NCBI GenBank assembly: GCA_964542225.1 | Contig: CAZITO010000035.1 | Location: 1-20,080 of the forward strand | Direction: 5' to 3' | DNA length: 20,080 nt | Source of the DNA: Scybalousia_A sp964542225 | GTDB taxonomy: Bacteria > Bacteroidota > Bacteroidia > Bacteroidales > P3 | In this document: positions 7,567-14,839 of the stretch, in pieces | Numbering within the stretch: the stretch's first letter is position 1 | Layout: each line of letters opens with the position of its first letter | Made by a program: the position numbers and the translations under genes | The notes under the pieces: generated by a model | Told to the model about the DNA's origin: nothing | The model's database searches: none | The model's input: only the letters and a program-made list of their open reading frames with translations

Positions 7567-8568
7567 ATGGCATTTAATTTAAGAAACAGAAATTTTTTGA
7601 AATTATTGGATTTTACTCCAAAAGAAATTCAATATATGTTGGACTTGGCTCGCGACCTTAAAAGAGCAAAATATGCAGGTACGGAAAAACCTACATTGAC
7701 AGGCAAAAACATTGCTTTGATATTTGAAAAAACTTCCACCCGTACAAGATGTGCTTTTGAGGTAGCTGCTCACGACCAAGGCGCACAGGTTACTTATCTT
7801 GGACCTTCGGGTTCTCAAATAGGTGTTAAGGAATCCATGAAAGACACCGCAAGAGTGCTTGGACGTATGTTTGACGGTATAGAGTATAGAGGATTTGAGC
7901 AAAAAATAGTTGAAGAATTGGCTGAGTATGCCGGCGTACCTGTATGGAACGGACTAACCAACGAATTTCACCCAACACAGATTTTGGCTGACTTTCTTAC
8001 AATGTCAGAACACGTAGACAAACCTCTTAATCAAGTAAGTTATGCTTACATAGGAGATGCTCGTTACAATATGGGTAATTCTCTTATGGTTGGTGGAGTA
8101 AAAATGGGTATGGATGTTAGAATCGTTGCTCCAAAAAAACTTCAACCTTCAAAAGAATTAGTTGATACTTGCAAGAAAATAGCAAAAGAAACAGGTGCAA
8201 CACTTACCATTACCGATGATGTTAAGAAAGGTGTAAAAGGTTGTGATTTCCTTTACACAGACGTTTGGGTATCTATGGGTGAGCCTGCTGAGGTATGGAA
8301 GGAAAGAATAGATATGCTTAAACCATACCAAGTAAACAAAGAAATGATGGAAATGACAGGCAATCCAAAATGCAAATTTATGCACTGTCTTCCTGCTTAT
8401 CACAATTTGGAAACCCAAGTTGGAAGAGATGTTAATGCTCAATTTGGACTTGACGGCATAGAAGTAACAGAGGATGTATTTGAATCTGAAGCTTCCATAG
8501 TGTTTGACGAAGCAGAAAATCGTATGCACACCATCAAAGCAGTTATGGTTGCTACACTTGGCGACTAA
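7567..8568 (+). CDS. argF: Ornithine carbamoyltransferase (ArgF/ArgI/ArcB type)
   Basis: This 333-residue cytosolic enzyme transfers the carbamoyl group of carbamoyl phosphate to ornithine to give citrulline, or runs in reverse in arginine fermentation. The carbamoyl-phosphate loop STRTR (57-61), HPTQ (135-138), the catalytic HCLPA (273-277) and the ornithine loop DVWVSMG (232-238) are all present. The SMG loop marks it as using free ornithine, unlike the N-acetylornithine or succinylornithine enzymes known from Bacteroides-type relatives. Sequence style is closest to the E. coli ArgI / catabolic ArcB branch, so arcB is an alternative name. No arginine deiminase or carbamate kinase gene lies nearby to settle direction. 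It is a single-gene unit with its own promoter, an 85-nt leader and a strong terminator. Confidence 0.92.
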   Translation: MAFNLRNRNFLKLLDFTPKEIQYMLDLARDLKRAKYAGTEKPTLTGKNIALIFEKTSTRTRCAFEVAAHDQGAQVTYLGPSGSQIGVKESMKDTARVLGRMFDGIEYRGFEQKIVEELAEYAGVPVWNGLTNEFHPTQILADFLTMSEHVDKPLNQVSYAYIGDARYNMGNSLMVGGVKMGMDVRIVAPKKLQPSKELVDTCKKIAKETGATLTITDDVKKGVKGCDFLYTDVWVSMGEPAEVWKERIDMLKPYQVNKEMMEMTGNPKCKFMHCLPAYHNLETQVGRDVNAQFGLDGIEVTEDVFESEASIVFDEAENRMHTIKAVMVATLGD

Positions 8569-8590
8569 GAATAAAAAAACCAAATATAAC

Positions 8591-8623
8591 AAAAAAGAGC
8601 AAGCCTTACGCTTGCTCTTTTTT
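8591..8623 (+). terminator. Strong rho-independent terminator after ornithine carbamoyltransferase
   Basis: A perfect 13-bp inverted repeat (8591-8603 with 8611-8623) has the GC-containing core GAGCAAG/CTTGCTC around a 7-nt loop, followed by a T run. Because the arms start with A6 and end with T6 it could work on both strands. Confidence 0.9.
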
Positions 8624-8712
8624 CATGATTTAATAAATATAGATTAAAATGAGTTTATAATAAGTTGGCATAAACAAAAAGACTTCAAAGGTTATTTTTT
8701 TAAGAATCTGTG

Positions 8713-8734
8713 CTGACTCACAAAAAGGAGTCAG
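8713..8734. repeat. Short inverted repeat upstream of tRNA-Ser
   Basis: CTGACTC (8713-8719) and GAGTCAG (8728-8734) are perfect 7-bp arms around an 8-nt loop. Neither strand has a T run directly after it, so it is not a classical terminator. It lies about 45 bp upstream of the tRNA-Ser promoter; it could be an operator, or a structure ending antisense transcription from the NUDIX gene. Function unknown. Confidence 0.35.
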
Positions 8735-8757
8735 AGAAAAAATAAATTGCTCTATTT

Positions 8758-8787
8758 TTGCAGAATCAAAAAAAGATTGTATTTTTG
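8758..8787 (+). promoter_or_regulatory. Promoter of tRNA-Ser, with a second -7-like box upstream
   Basis: TATTTTTG occurs at 8753-8760 and again at 8780-8787. The TTG ending the first copy (8758-8760) lies exactly 19 bp before the second copy, so it serves as the -33 box. The predicted start near 8792 leaves only a few nt before the mature tRNA at 8798. The first box has no TTG at its own -33 position. Confidence 0.7.
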
Positions 8788-8797
8788 CAAAAGTTTT

Positions 8798-8885
8798 GGA
8801 GAGGTGCTCGAGTGGCTGAAGAGGCTCGCCTGGAAAGCGGGTAAGCGGCAAAACCGCTTCGGGGGTTCGAATCCCCCTCTCTCCG
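8798..8885 (+). tRNA. tRNA-Ser (anticodon GGA)
   Basis: An 88-nt class II tRNA. The acceptor GGAGAGG (8798-8804) pairs with TCTCTCC (8878-8884), ending in a G-T pair. The anticodon stem CTCGC/GCGGG encloses CTGGAAA with GGA at 8832-8834, and the long variable arm (GCGGCAAAACCGC) is characteristic of serine. The T stem GGGGG/CCCCC encloses TTCGAAT. Discriminator is G8885 and CCA is not encoded. It reads UCC and UCU codons. Confidence 0.95.
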
Positions 8886-8908
8886 CAAAGTTTTTCCAAT
8901 GTAAGAAT

Positions 8909-9538
8909 TTATTTTTTTTGACTGAGTTTTCCTAACAGTAGTTTTATATTGGGGTAGGTGTTTGCCAATACCGAAGTCAAACTATCTCTCTTCACCCACA
9001 ATACTTTGCTAATGCCTTCTTGCGTTTGAGGGATTAGGTTTTCCAAATGAGAGGAATTCATTTTGTACCAATAAGTGTGCTTTAATTCTTGTCTGTTGTG
9101 CATATAATAAGTATGGTAAGTAATATCAAAGAAATTTTCTATAAATAGTCTGGTTATTCCTGTCTCTTCCATGACCTCTCTTTTTGCGGCGGTTTCAAAA
9201 CTTTCGCCTTGCTCACAATGACCCTTTGGTAAATCCCAACAATTGTTTCTCCACATAAATAGTAATTCTTTGTTTTCATTTTCTATTATTCCTCCTGCTG
9301 CAAATACATGATAAAGACTTTGTGTGGAAAAAGCAAAAACTTCTTCCTCGCTTATTTTATCACATAAAAATAAGGTGTTTTTTGTATTTTCATCGTTGAA
9401 AAGTGAGGAAAAATCCACTTGTTTAAAGTTTTCATTATCACAAGTTATGATGTTTTGAAAATCATCAGTTTCCGTTACTTGTGATGATTTTGCTATCAAA
9501 ATTTTACTCTTTTTGTTAAAAATGATGTACCTTTGCAT
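8909..9538 (-). CDS. NUDIX hydrolase with N-terminal extension
   Basis: A 209-residue protein with a complete NUDIX box from G106 to I128: G106-x5-E112-x7-R120-E-V-M-E124-E125-T-G127-I. This motif binds the metal ion and hydrolyses nucleoside-diphosphate-linked compounds. The preceding WDLPKGH (101-107) is typical of the fold's entry. About 75 residues before the NUDIX fold match no domain I recognise; together with the C-terminal WVKRDSL region they suggest a general house-cleaning pyrophosphatase, but the substrate cannot be named. The start at 9538 is the only Met before residue 95. Its start codon overlaps the end of the pyrE -7 box on the other strand, and no clear promoter of its own is visible. 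It converges with tRNA-Ser with 23 bp between them. Confidence 0.85.
   Translation of the reverse strand: MQRYIIFNKKSKILIAKSSQVTETDDFQNIITCDNENFKQVDFSSLFNDENTKNTLFLCDKISEEEVFAFSTQSLYHVFAAGGIIENENKELLFMWRNNCWDLPKGHCEQGESFETAAKREVMEETGITRLFIENFFDITYHTYYMHNRQELKHTYWYKMNSSHLENLIPQTQEGISKVLWVKRDSLTSVLANTYPNIKLLLGKLSQKK
9528..9535 (+). promoter_or_regulatory. -7 box of the pyrE operon promoter
   Basis: TACCTTTG (exact TAnnTTTG) lies about 30 nt before the pyrE ATG. The only nearby TTG (9513-9515) is too close (12 bp), so the -33 box is unclear. The box lies within the first codons of the divergent NUDIX gene. Confidence 0.5.
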
Positions 9539-9564
9539 ATTGTTAAAACTTTTATATATCTATT

Positions 9565-10209
9565 ATGAATAAGGAAAATGCTATAGAAGCCGCACGTTGT
9601 CTTTTGGATATAAAGGCAATAAAACTTTCTCCTGAAAAACCATTTACTTGGGCATCGGGTAGAAAATCTCCCATATATTGCGACAATCGTTTAACTTTGT
9701 CTTATCCGCCCATAAGAACGTATTTGAGGCAGCAATTCGTATCTATAGTTAATGAAATGTTTTCAAGTGTAGATGTTATTGTTGGTGTTGCCACGGGAGG
9801 CATAGCGCAAGGTGCTTTGGTTGCTCAGGATTTGGGCAAGCCTTTTGCTTATGTGCGTCCGGAGGCAAAACAACATGGTTTGAATAATCAAATAGAAGGT
9901 GCTGTAAAAAGTGGACAAACGGTTTTTGTTATAGAAGACTTGGTTTCAACAGGTAAAAGCAGTTTGTTGGCTGTGGATGCTTTGAGAGCCGCAGGCTGTG
10001 AGGTTAAAGGTATGGCTGCCATTTTTACATACGAATTGGAAGTTGCCAAAAAGAATTTTGAAGAAAAGAAAGTTCCTTTGCAAACTATAACCAATTATTC
10101 TATTTTGATAGAAACGGCAATAGAAGAAAAATATATTTCTCCCGAAAATATTGAAACTCTGAACAAGTGGAGAGAAAATCCTGAGAAGTGGAGCGAAGAG
10201 AGAATGTAA
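9565..10209 (+). CDS. pyrE: Orotate phosphoribosyltransferase
   Basis: A 214-residue cytosolic enzyme that joins orotate and PRPP to make orotidine 5'-phosphate in de novo pyrimidine synthesis. The type I phosphoribosyltransferase PRPP-binding loop VFVIEDLVSTGKSS is at 120-133. The N-terminal WASGRKSPIYCDNR (29-42) and the flexible-loop region with RPEAKQHG (98-105) are OPRTase hallmarks. Length is normal. It opens a three-gene plus-strand run with the SRPBCC gene (16 bp later) and the TPR/PD40 gene. No other pyr gene is in the window. Confidence 0.95.
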   Translation: MNKENAIEAARCLLDIKAIKLSPEKPFTWASGRKSPIYCDNRLTLSYPPIRTYLRQQFVSIVNEMFSSVDVIVGVATGGIAQGALVAQDLGKPFAYVRPEAKQHGLNNQIEGAVKSGQTVFVIEDLVSTGKSSLLAVDALRAAGCEVKGMAAIFTYELEVAKKNFEEKKVPLQTITNYSILIETAIEEKYISPENIETLNKWRENPEKWSEERM

Positions 10210-10225
10210 TGCCTTTTATACGAAA

Positions 10226-10657
10226 ATGAAAAAGATAGATACCAAAATCATAGTATTAAACAAACCTGTGGAGGCAGTCTTTTATGCTTTGAGTGATTTT
10301 TCCAATCTTAGAGCGTTGCCTGAGGCTAATGACAAAATAAAAAATTTTCAGTGCTCCTACGATACTCTTTCCTTTGAGGCAGATGCCAATGGAATGGCGA
10401 ATATAGAGGTAGAATTGAAAATAACAGACCGCAAACCATTTGAATATATTACCATAATGAATCAAAAAGAGATTATGGGCGGCTTTTCATTTGCAATGAA
10501 TTTTGTGTTTAGTAAGGTGAGTGATGTTTCTTGTACTCTTCAAGGCAAGTGTAATGTGGAGGGTAATGCTATGATTCTTATGATGTTTAAAAAGCAGATA
10601 GAAAAAGGGTTAGATACTCTTATGGACGGTATAAAGAAAGCGGTGGATGGACAATAA
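10226..10657 (+). CDS. SRPBCC-fold (START/polyketide-cyclase-like) protein, function unknown
   Basis: This 143-residue protein looks like a single small SRPBCC domain. It begins with a beta strand followed by KPVEAVFYALSDFSNL, a common opening of this fold (helix after strand 1), has mainly beta strands in the middle, and ends with a long amphipathic helix (about 115-140) that would close the hydrophobic pocket. There is no signal peptide or membrane segment, so it is probably cytosolic. Proteins of this fold bind hydrophobic ligands or other proteins; no ligand can be inferred. It sits 16 bp after pyrE. In other Bacteroidota a similar small protein often follows pyrE (recollection, not checked), which hints at functional coupling or simple cotranscription. 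Confidence 0.7.
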   Translation: MKKIDTKIIVLNKPVEAVFYALSDFSNLRALPEANDKIKNFQCSYDTLSFEADANGMANIEVELKITDRKPFEYITIMNQKEIMGGFSFAMNFVFSKVSDVSCTLQGKCNVEGNAMILMMFKKQIEKGLDTLMDGIKKAVDGQ

Positions 10658-10715
10658 AAACTATCTCTGACAATAGAAGTGGAGGGAGTTTGCCCGCTTG
10701 AATACTTTGAGTTTT

Positions 10716-12551
10716 ATGAAAAAATTTTGTTTACTTTTTGTGCTGTTTTTTGTTTTTTCCTTTCTTTATGCACAAAAAGTAAACATTTTTGATTATGACC
10801 CTTGCATTGAACAAATAAGTAAAAATCAAAAAAAACAATTTCAAAAGGCCTATTCTTTTTTTCAAGACCGTAAATTTCAAAAAGCCTCCCTCATACTTAC
10901 CTCTATGATAAAACAAGATGAGGCTTTTGCTTCGGTTTATTTTGTTATGGGAATGATAGGGGTAAATACTGATAATCCTACAATGATTAGAAAATATTTT
11001 CCTCTGTGCGTGAGTGAATGCGAGGAATATTCTCATCCTTTGCTTTGGTATTACATGGGTATAATAAATTATTCCGATGAAAATTACACGTTGGCACAAG
11101 ATGATTTTCAAAGGTTTATGACCTTGTCCGAAGACAATGAGTTATATGATTCTTTGCGTAATTCTGCTATAAATTACTTGAATTGGAGTGATTTCTTGGA
11201 CAGGACGACAAACAATCCTGTGACTTTTTTCCCAAAGAAAATAGATTATTTGGCAGAGAATGGCAATTATTATCAGCCCTTTATTACGGCAGATAAAAAA
11301 GAGATATATTTTCTAAGAGAGGAGACTATTATGGATACGGTCAGGGATAGTTTTTTGGCTTCTACCTCTTTGAGAAAGGAAATCAAAATGGGCAGAGCAA
11401 CTTTGGATACCAATGATTTTTATGACAGAGGATTGGTTTTGTCTCTGCCTTTCAATGATGCAAAATGGGAGGACAGAGTTTCTTTGACTGCAGATAATAA
11501 TCTGCTTGTGTTTGCTCGCAAAGACAAACAAAATTGGAATTTATACTATTGTCTTCGTTACGGAGATTATTTTTCTGACCCCAAACCTTTAAATATCAAT
11601 ACTCAAGAAGCCGATGAAAAGCAACCTTTTATTACTTGGGATGGGAATACATTGTTTTTTGTTTCAAACAGAAAAGGTGGCAAAGGCGGTTATGATATCT
11701 ATCTGTCCAATCGCAAGAATGAAACCGAATGGAATGAGCCCATTAATTTGGGAAGTGCAGTAAATACTCCGTTTGATGAGAGTTTTCCTTTTTTGTCTTT
11801 TGATGACAGTGTATTGTATTTTCTTTCCAATGGTCATAAAACTTTGGGAGGAACGGATATTTTTTACAAACCACTATTCAAAGAAACAATGGCCACAAAT
11901 ATAGGTTATCCCATAAACAGCGAAAATAATGAGGGAAATATGGGACTAATGTTGGACGGCAAAACAGCCTACACAACCCATAGAGGAGAAAATGAGAAAT
12001 ATTTTTCCATAAAGACATTTTCTTTGCCTCAGTATGCTCAAAGTCAAAGTTGTGTGTTAAGAAAAGGAAATGTTGTTTTTGATGTTGAGAGCAATGTAAC
12101 ATTGGACTTATTTAATTCCTCTGCAAACAAGATACATAACATAACCGTTACTCCTCAACAACCTTCTTTTGTTTTGGTATTACAAGAAAATTCTTCTTAT
12201 TTTCTATCTTTTAATAAGTTGGGATATATGTTTTATACAACCAAAATAAATAATTATGGCGAGGATAGTTTGACAATACACATTAAACCAATAGAAAGCG
12301 GACAAAGTATGATTTTGGAAAATATTGAACTCAATCCCTCCAATACCGATTTTGTACAGGAGTGTTATCTTGCAGTTATTATGCCTTTTATGAATTTTCT
12401 TTCCACCAATGCACATATAAGAGTCAATATATCCGCCAATGAACAAATACTTAAGGTTTTGGGAAAACATCTTGTGAATAAAGGAATAAGAAAAGACAGG
12501 TTTATATTAAAAAAGACAGACAACAACAATATACTTTACGAAATACAATAA
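10716..12551 (+). CDS. TPR and PD40 beta-propeller envelope protein, PorE-like architecture
   Basis: From ATG 10716 the protein has 611 residues and starts directly with a signal peptide (MKKFCLLFVLFFVFSFLYAQ), which is why this start is preferred over TTG 10698. It is likely cut by signal peptidase I near YAQ; no lipobox is seen. Order of parts: TPR-like helices (about 40-140), at least four PD40/WD40-like blades (about 185-400; for example ITADKKEIYFL, WDGNTLFFVSNRKGGKGGYDIY, LSFDDSVLYFLSNG with GGTDIFYK), a beta-rich section (about 450-530) like a carboxypeptidase regulatory-like domain, and a C-terminal 75 residues faintly like OmpA. This order resembles PorE of the type IX secretion system, but here the OmpA part is weak and the lipid anchor absent. 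A role in peptidoglycan or outer-membrane scaffolding is inference. Probably last in the pyrE operon. Confidence 0.75.
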   Translation: MKKFCLLFVLFFVFSFLYAQKVNIFDYDPCIEQISKNQKKQFQKAYSFFQDRKFQKASLILTSMIKQDEAFASVYFVMGMIGVNTDNPTMIRKYFPLCVSECEEYSHPLLWYYMGIINYSDENYTLAQDDFQRFMTLSEDNELYDSLRNSAINYLNWSDFLDRTTNNPVTFFPKKIDYLAENGNYYQPFITADKKEIYFLREETIMDTVRDSFLASTSLRKEIKMGRATLDTNDFYDRGLVLSLPFNDAKWEDRVSLTADNNLLVFARKDKQNWNLYYCLRYGDYFSDPKPLNINTQEADEKQPFITWDGNTLFFVSNRKGGKGGYDIYLSNRKNETEWNEPINLGSAVNTPFDESFPFLSFDDSVLYFLSNGHKTLGGTDIFYKPLFKETMATNIGYPINSENNEGNMGLMLDGKTAYTTHRGENEKYFSIKTFSLPQYAQSQSCVLRKGNVVFDVESNVTLDLFNSSANKIHNITVTPQQPSFVLVLQENSSYFLSFNKLGYMFYTTKINNYGEDSLTIHIKPIESGQSMILENIELNPSNTDFVQECYLAVIMPFMNFLSTNAHIRVNISANEQILKVLGKHLVNKGIRKDRFILKKTDNNNILYEIQ

Positions 12552-12561
12552 AGATTATGTG

Positions 12562-12589
12562 TTGTTTTTATAAAAAATATTTATTTTTG
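12562..12589 (+). promoter_or_regulatory. Promoter of miaB
   Basis: TTG at 12562-12564, 17 bp, then TATTTTTG at 12582-12589. The predicted start near 12594 leaves a leader of about 15 nt before the ATG at 12610. No strong terminator of the preceding operon is seen in the 58-bp gap. Confidence 0.6.
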
Positions 12590-12609
12590 CATTAAACTTT
12601 TGTAGGTAG

Positions 12610-13920
12610 ATGAAGAATGTATATATAGAGACATACGGGTGTCAGATGAATCAAGCCGATAGCGGTATAGTGTCAAAGGTTTTGACAGAGAACGGATATT
12701 CCATTGTAGAAAGCGATACGGAGGCAGATGTTATACTTATAAATACTTGCGCTGTAAGAGATAATGCAGAAAAAAGAATACACAATCGTGTACATGATTT
12801 GCAAGCACTGAAAAAGAAAAATTCACATCTCAAAATAGGTATCTTGGGCTGTATGGCAGAGCGATTAAAAGAATCTCTTGTAGAAAAAGACAGGGTTGAT
12901 ATTGTTGCCGGGCCGGACTCTTATAGAAAATTACCCCAACTTATATCTCAATCTTTTGCCGTAGACGTGTTGCTTTCCGATGAAGAAACATACGAGGATA
13001 TCATACCAATGGAAATCAATACTGACGGCATTTCTGCTTTTATTTCCATAATGAGAGGATGTGAAAACTTTTGCTCTTATTGTGTTGTGCCTTATACAAG
13101 AGGAAAAGAGAGAAGCCGTTCGCCTCAAAGTGTGGTGGAGCAAGCAAAGCGTTTGTTTGACCTCGGGTATAGGGATATAACTCTTTTGGGACAAAATGTT
13201 AACTCCTACCTATATAAGACAGAAAATGAACAAATAAACTTTGCTCAACTCATAGCCATGGTTGCACAAATAAATCCTAAACTCAGAGTACGTTTTGCAA
13301 CCTCACATCCGAAAGATATATCAGAGGAACTTGTGGACAATATTGCTAAATACGACAATATATGCAAATATATACATCTTCCAGTGCAGTCGGGTAGCGA
13401 CAAAATGCTAAAAAAAATGAATAGAAAGTACTCTGCAGAAGATTACAGACAAAAAATAACCATGATACGCAAAAAGATTCCAAATTGTGCTTTGAGTACC
13501 GATGTTATTGCGGGTTTTTGCGGTGAAACCATAGAAGACCATCAAGCCACTCTTAATATGATGTCTTGGGTAGGTTATGATTCTGCATATATGTTTAAGT
13601 ATTCTGAGCGTCCGGGTACTCTTGCGGCAAAGAAATATGAGGACGATGTACCTGAGCAGGAAAAAATAAGACGCTTAAACGAAATCATTGCCTTACAAAG
13701 AGAGTTGTCTTTGCATAGCAATGAAAAAGATGTGGGAAAGGTTTTTGAAGTTCTAATAGAAGGACCAAGCAAGCGAGATGAGAAAAAATATTTTGGTCGC
13801 ACCTCACAAAACAAAGTGGTTGTATTTGAAAAATCCACATACAAGAAGGGAGATTATGTGAATGTAAAGATAAATTCTTGTACCTCTGCCACTCTTATTG
13901 GGTGTGTTTGTGAGAAATAA
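12610..13920 (+). CDS. miaB: tRNA-2-methylthio-N6-dimethylallyladenosine (ms2i6A37) synthase
   Basis: A 436-residue radical SAM methylthiotransferase that adds a methylthio group to i6A at position 37 of tRNAs reading codons that start with U. The N-terminal MTTase domain binds one 4Fe-4S cluster through C11 (ETYGCQMN), C47 (NTCAVR) and C81 (GCMAER). The radical SAM cluster uses C151, C155 and C158 (GCENFCSYC), followed by VVPYTRGKERSR. A C-terminal TRAM RNA-binding domain covers about 375-436. Length is normal for the family. MtaB and RimO are the alternatives, but YGCQMNQADS and VVPYTRG favour MiaB. tRNA-Ser(GGA) encoded in this window would be among the UNN-reading tRNAs, though only i6A-bearing species are substrates. 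It has its own promoter. Confidence 0.93.
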   Translation: MKNVYIETYGCQMNQADSGIVSKVLTENGYSIVESDTEADVILINTCAVRDNAEKRIHNRVHDLQALKKKNSHLKIGILGCMAERLKESLVEKDRVDIVAGPDSYRKLPQLISQSFAVDVLLSDEETYEDIIPMEINTDGISAFISIMRGCENFCSYCVVPYTRGKERSRSPQSVVEQAKRLFDLGYRDITLLGQNVNSYLYKTENEQINFAQLIAMVAQINPKLRVRFATSHPKDISEELVDNIAKYDNICKYIHLPVQSGSDKMLKKMNRKYSAEDYRQKITMIRKKIPNCALSTDVIAGFCGETIEDHQATLNMMSWVGYDSAYMFKYSERPGTLAAKKYEDDVPEQEKIRRLNEIIALQRELSLHSNEKDVGKVFEVLIEGPSKRDEKKYFGRTSQNKVVVFEKSTYKKGDYVNVKINSCTSATLIGCVCEK

Positions 13921-13932
13921 AGACCATTAAAT

Positions 13933-13962
13933 TTGAAGAATGCGGAAAATGTAGTAACTTTG
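13933..13962 (+). promoter_or_regulatory. Promoter of the polysaccharide export operon
   Basis: TTG at 13933-13935, exactly 19 bp, then TAACTTTG at 13955-13962: a full consensus match, one of the best in the window. The leader before the ATG at 14011 is about 42 nt. It starts 13 bp after the miaB stop with no terminator between, so some miaB readthrough is possible. Confidence 0.75.
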
Positions 13963-14010
13963 CAAATCCAAAAACAGAGAAATTAAACAAACAAATAATT
14001 AATAGCTGAT

Positions 14011-14835
14011 ATGAAAAAAGTGTGTAATTTACTTGTGATGTTCGGTGTGATTATTATGTTGGCATCTTGTACATCTCAGAAAAACTTAATTTACTTCCAA
14101 AACGATGAATTAAAATCAGAAAACCAACCGGATACCATGATATACAAATATTCGGGTGATTATACAAATGCTTCTCCTGAGTATAAGATACAACCTCAAG
14201 ATATGTTGTATATTCAGATTTATTCTTCGGTGGATGATAAGGCTTTAACGCTTTTCCAATCAACGGCTCAAACCTCCAATTACTCTACCTACGGTGACCA
14301 AAGCCTTTATCTCAATTCATACGAAGTTGACCAAAATGGTTTTATTGATTTGCCGACAATAGGAAAAATTTACGTGGAAGGTATGACCTTGGAAGAGGCA
14401 CAGCAGACCATAAAACAAAAAGCCGAGGAATACACCGAGGGCATTGTGGTTATGTGTCGTATGGTAACTTTTAGGATAAAAGTTGCAGGAGAGGTTAACA
14501 GACCTGGAGTATATACTTTTTATCAGCCTGTGGTAAATATCTTTGATGCTTTATTGACGGCTGGTGATTTGACCTATTATGGTAATAGACAAAAGGTGAG
14601 AATAATAAGAAAAACTTCCGATGAAGATATTGTTTATACTTTGGATATAAGAAAGGCTTCTGTTTTACAAAACAAAAATTATTATTTAAGACCGGGTGAT
14701 ATTGTATATGTGGAGCCAAACAAAAATACAAAAACCTTGACTACTATAAATCCTCCTTTGACTACAATAACTTCCTCTCTTTCTCTGATAACTTCCATCA
14801 TAGCAATTATAGTAACAATAAATAATATGAAATAA
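14011..14835 (+). CDS. Wza-like polysaccharide export outer-membrane lipoprotein
   Basis: A 274-residue lipoprotein with signal peptide and lipobox LASC ending at C20. A polysaccharide biosynthesis/export domain follows (about 55-150, with YKIQPQDMLYIQIYSS and VDQNGFIDLPTIGKIYVEGMTLEEA), then an SLBB-type domain (about 152-235, KVAGEVNRPGVYTF and LRPGDIVYVEPN). The C-terminus (about 244-274) is rich in T, S and I, with a hydrophobic run LITSIIAIIVTI that may be the membrane-crossing helix known from Wza. It should form the outer-membrane channel for capsule or exopolysaccharide. It is 274 residues against about 380 for E. coli Wza, the usual shorter form in Bacteroidota. The Wzc-like gene follows after 4 bp, so the two are cotranscribed. 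Confidence 0.88.
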   Translation: MKKVCNLLVMFGVIIMLASCTSQKNLIYFQNDELKSENQPDTMIYKYSGDYTNASPEYKIQPQDMLYIQIYSSVDDKALTLFQSTAQTSNYSTYGDQSLYLNSYEVDQNGFIDLPTIGKIYVEGMTLEEAQQTIKQKAEEYTEGIVVMCRMVTFRIKVAGEVNRPGVYTFYQPVVNIFDALLTAGDLTYYGNRQKVRIIRKTSDEDIVYTLDIRKASVLQNKNYYLRPGDIVYVEPNKNTKTLTTINPPLTTITSSLSLITSIIAIIVTINNMK

Positions 14836-14839
14836 TCCC

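Noticed and set aside
8630..8899. Minus-strand ORF of 89 codons containing GERGIRTPEAVLPLTRFPGEPLQPLEH
   Set aside because: It is the antisense of tRNA-Ser(GGA). This peptide pattern arises commonly in databases from antisense serine tRNA genes and is not a protein.
10698..10715. TTG-initiated extension of the TPR/PD40 protein
   Set aside because: ATG 10716 starts directly with a canonical MKK signal peptide; the six extra residues would only lengthen its n-region and use a rarer start codon.
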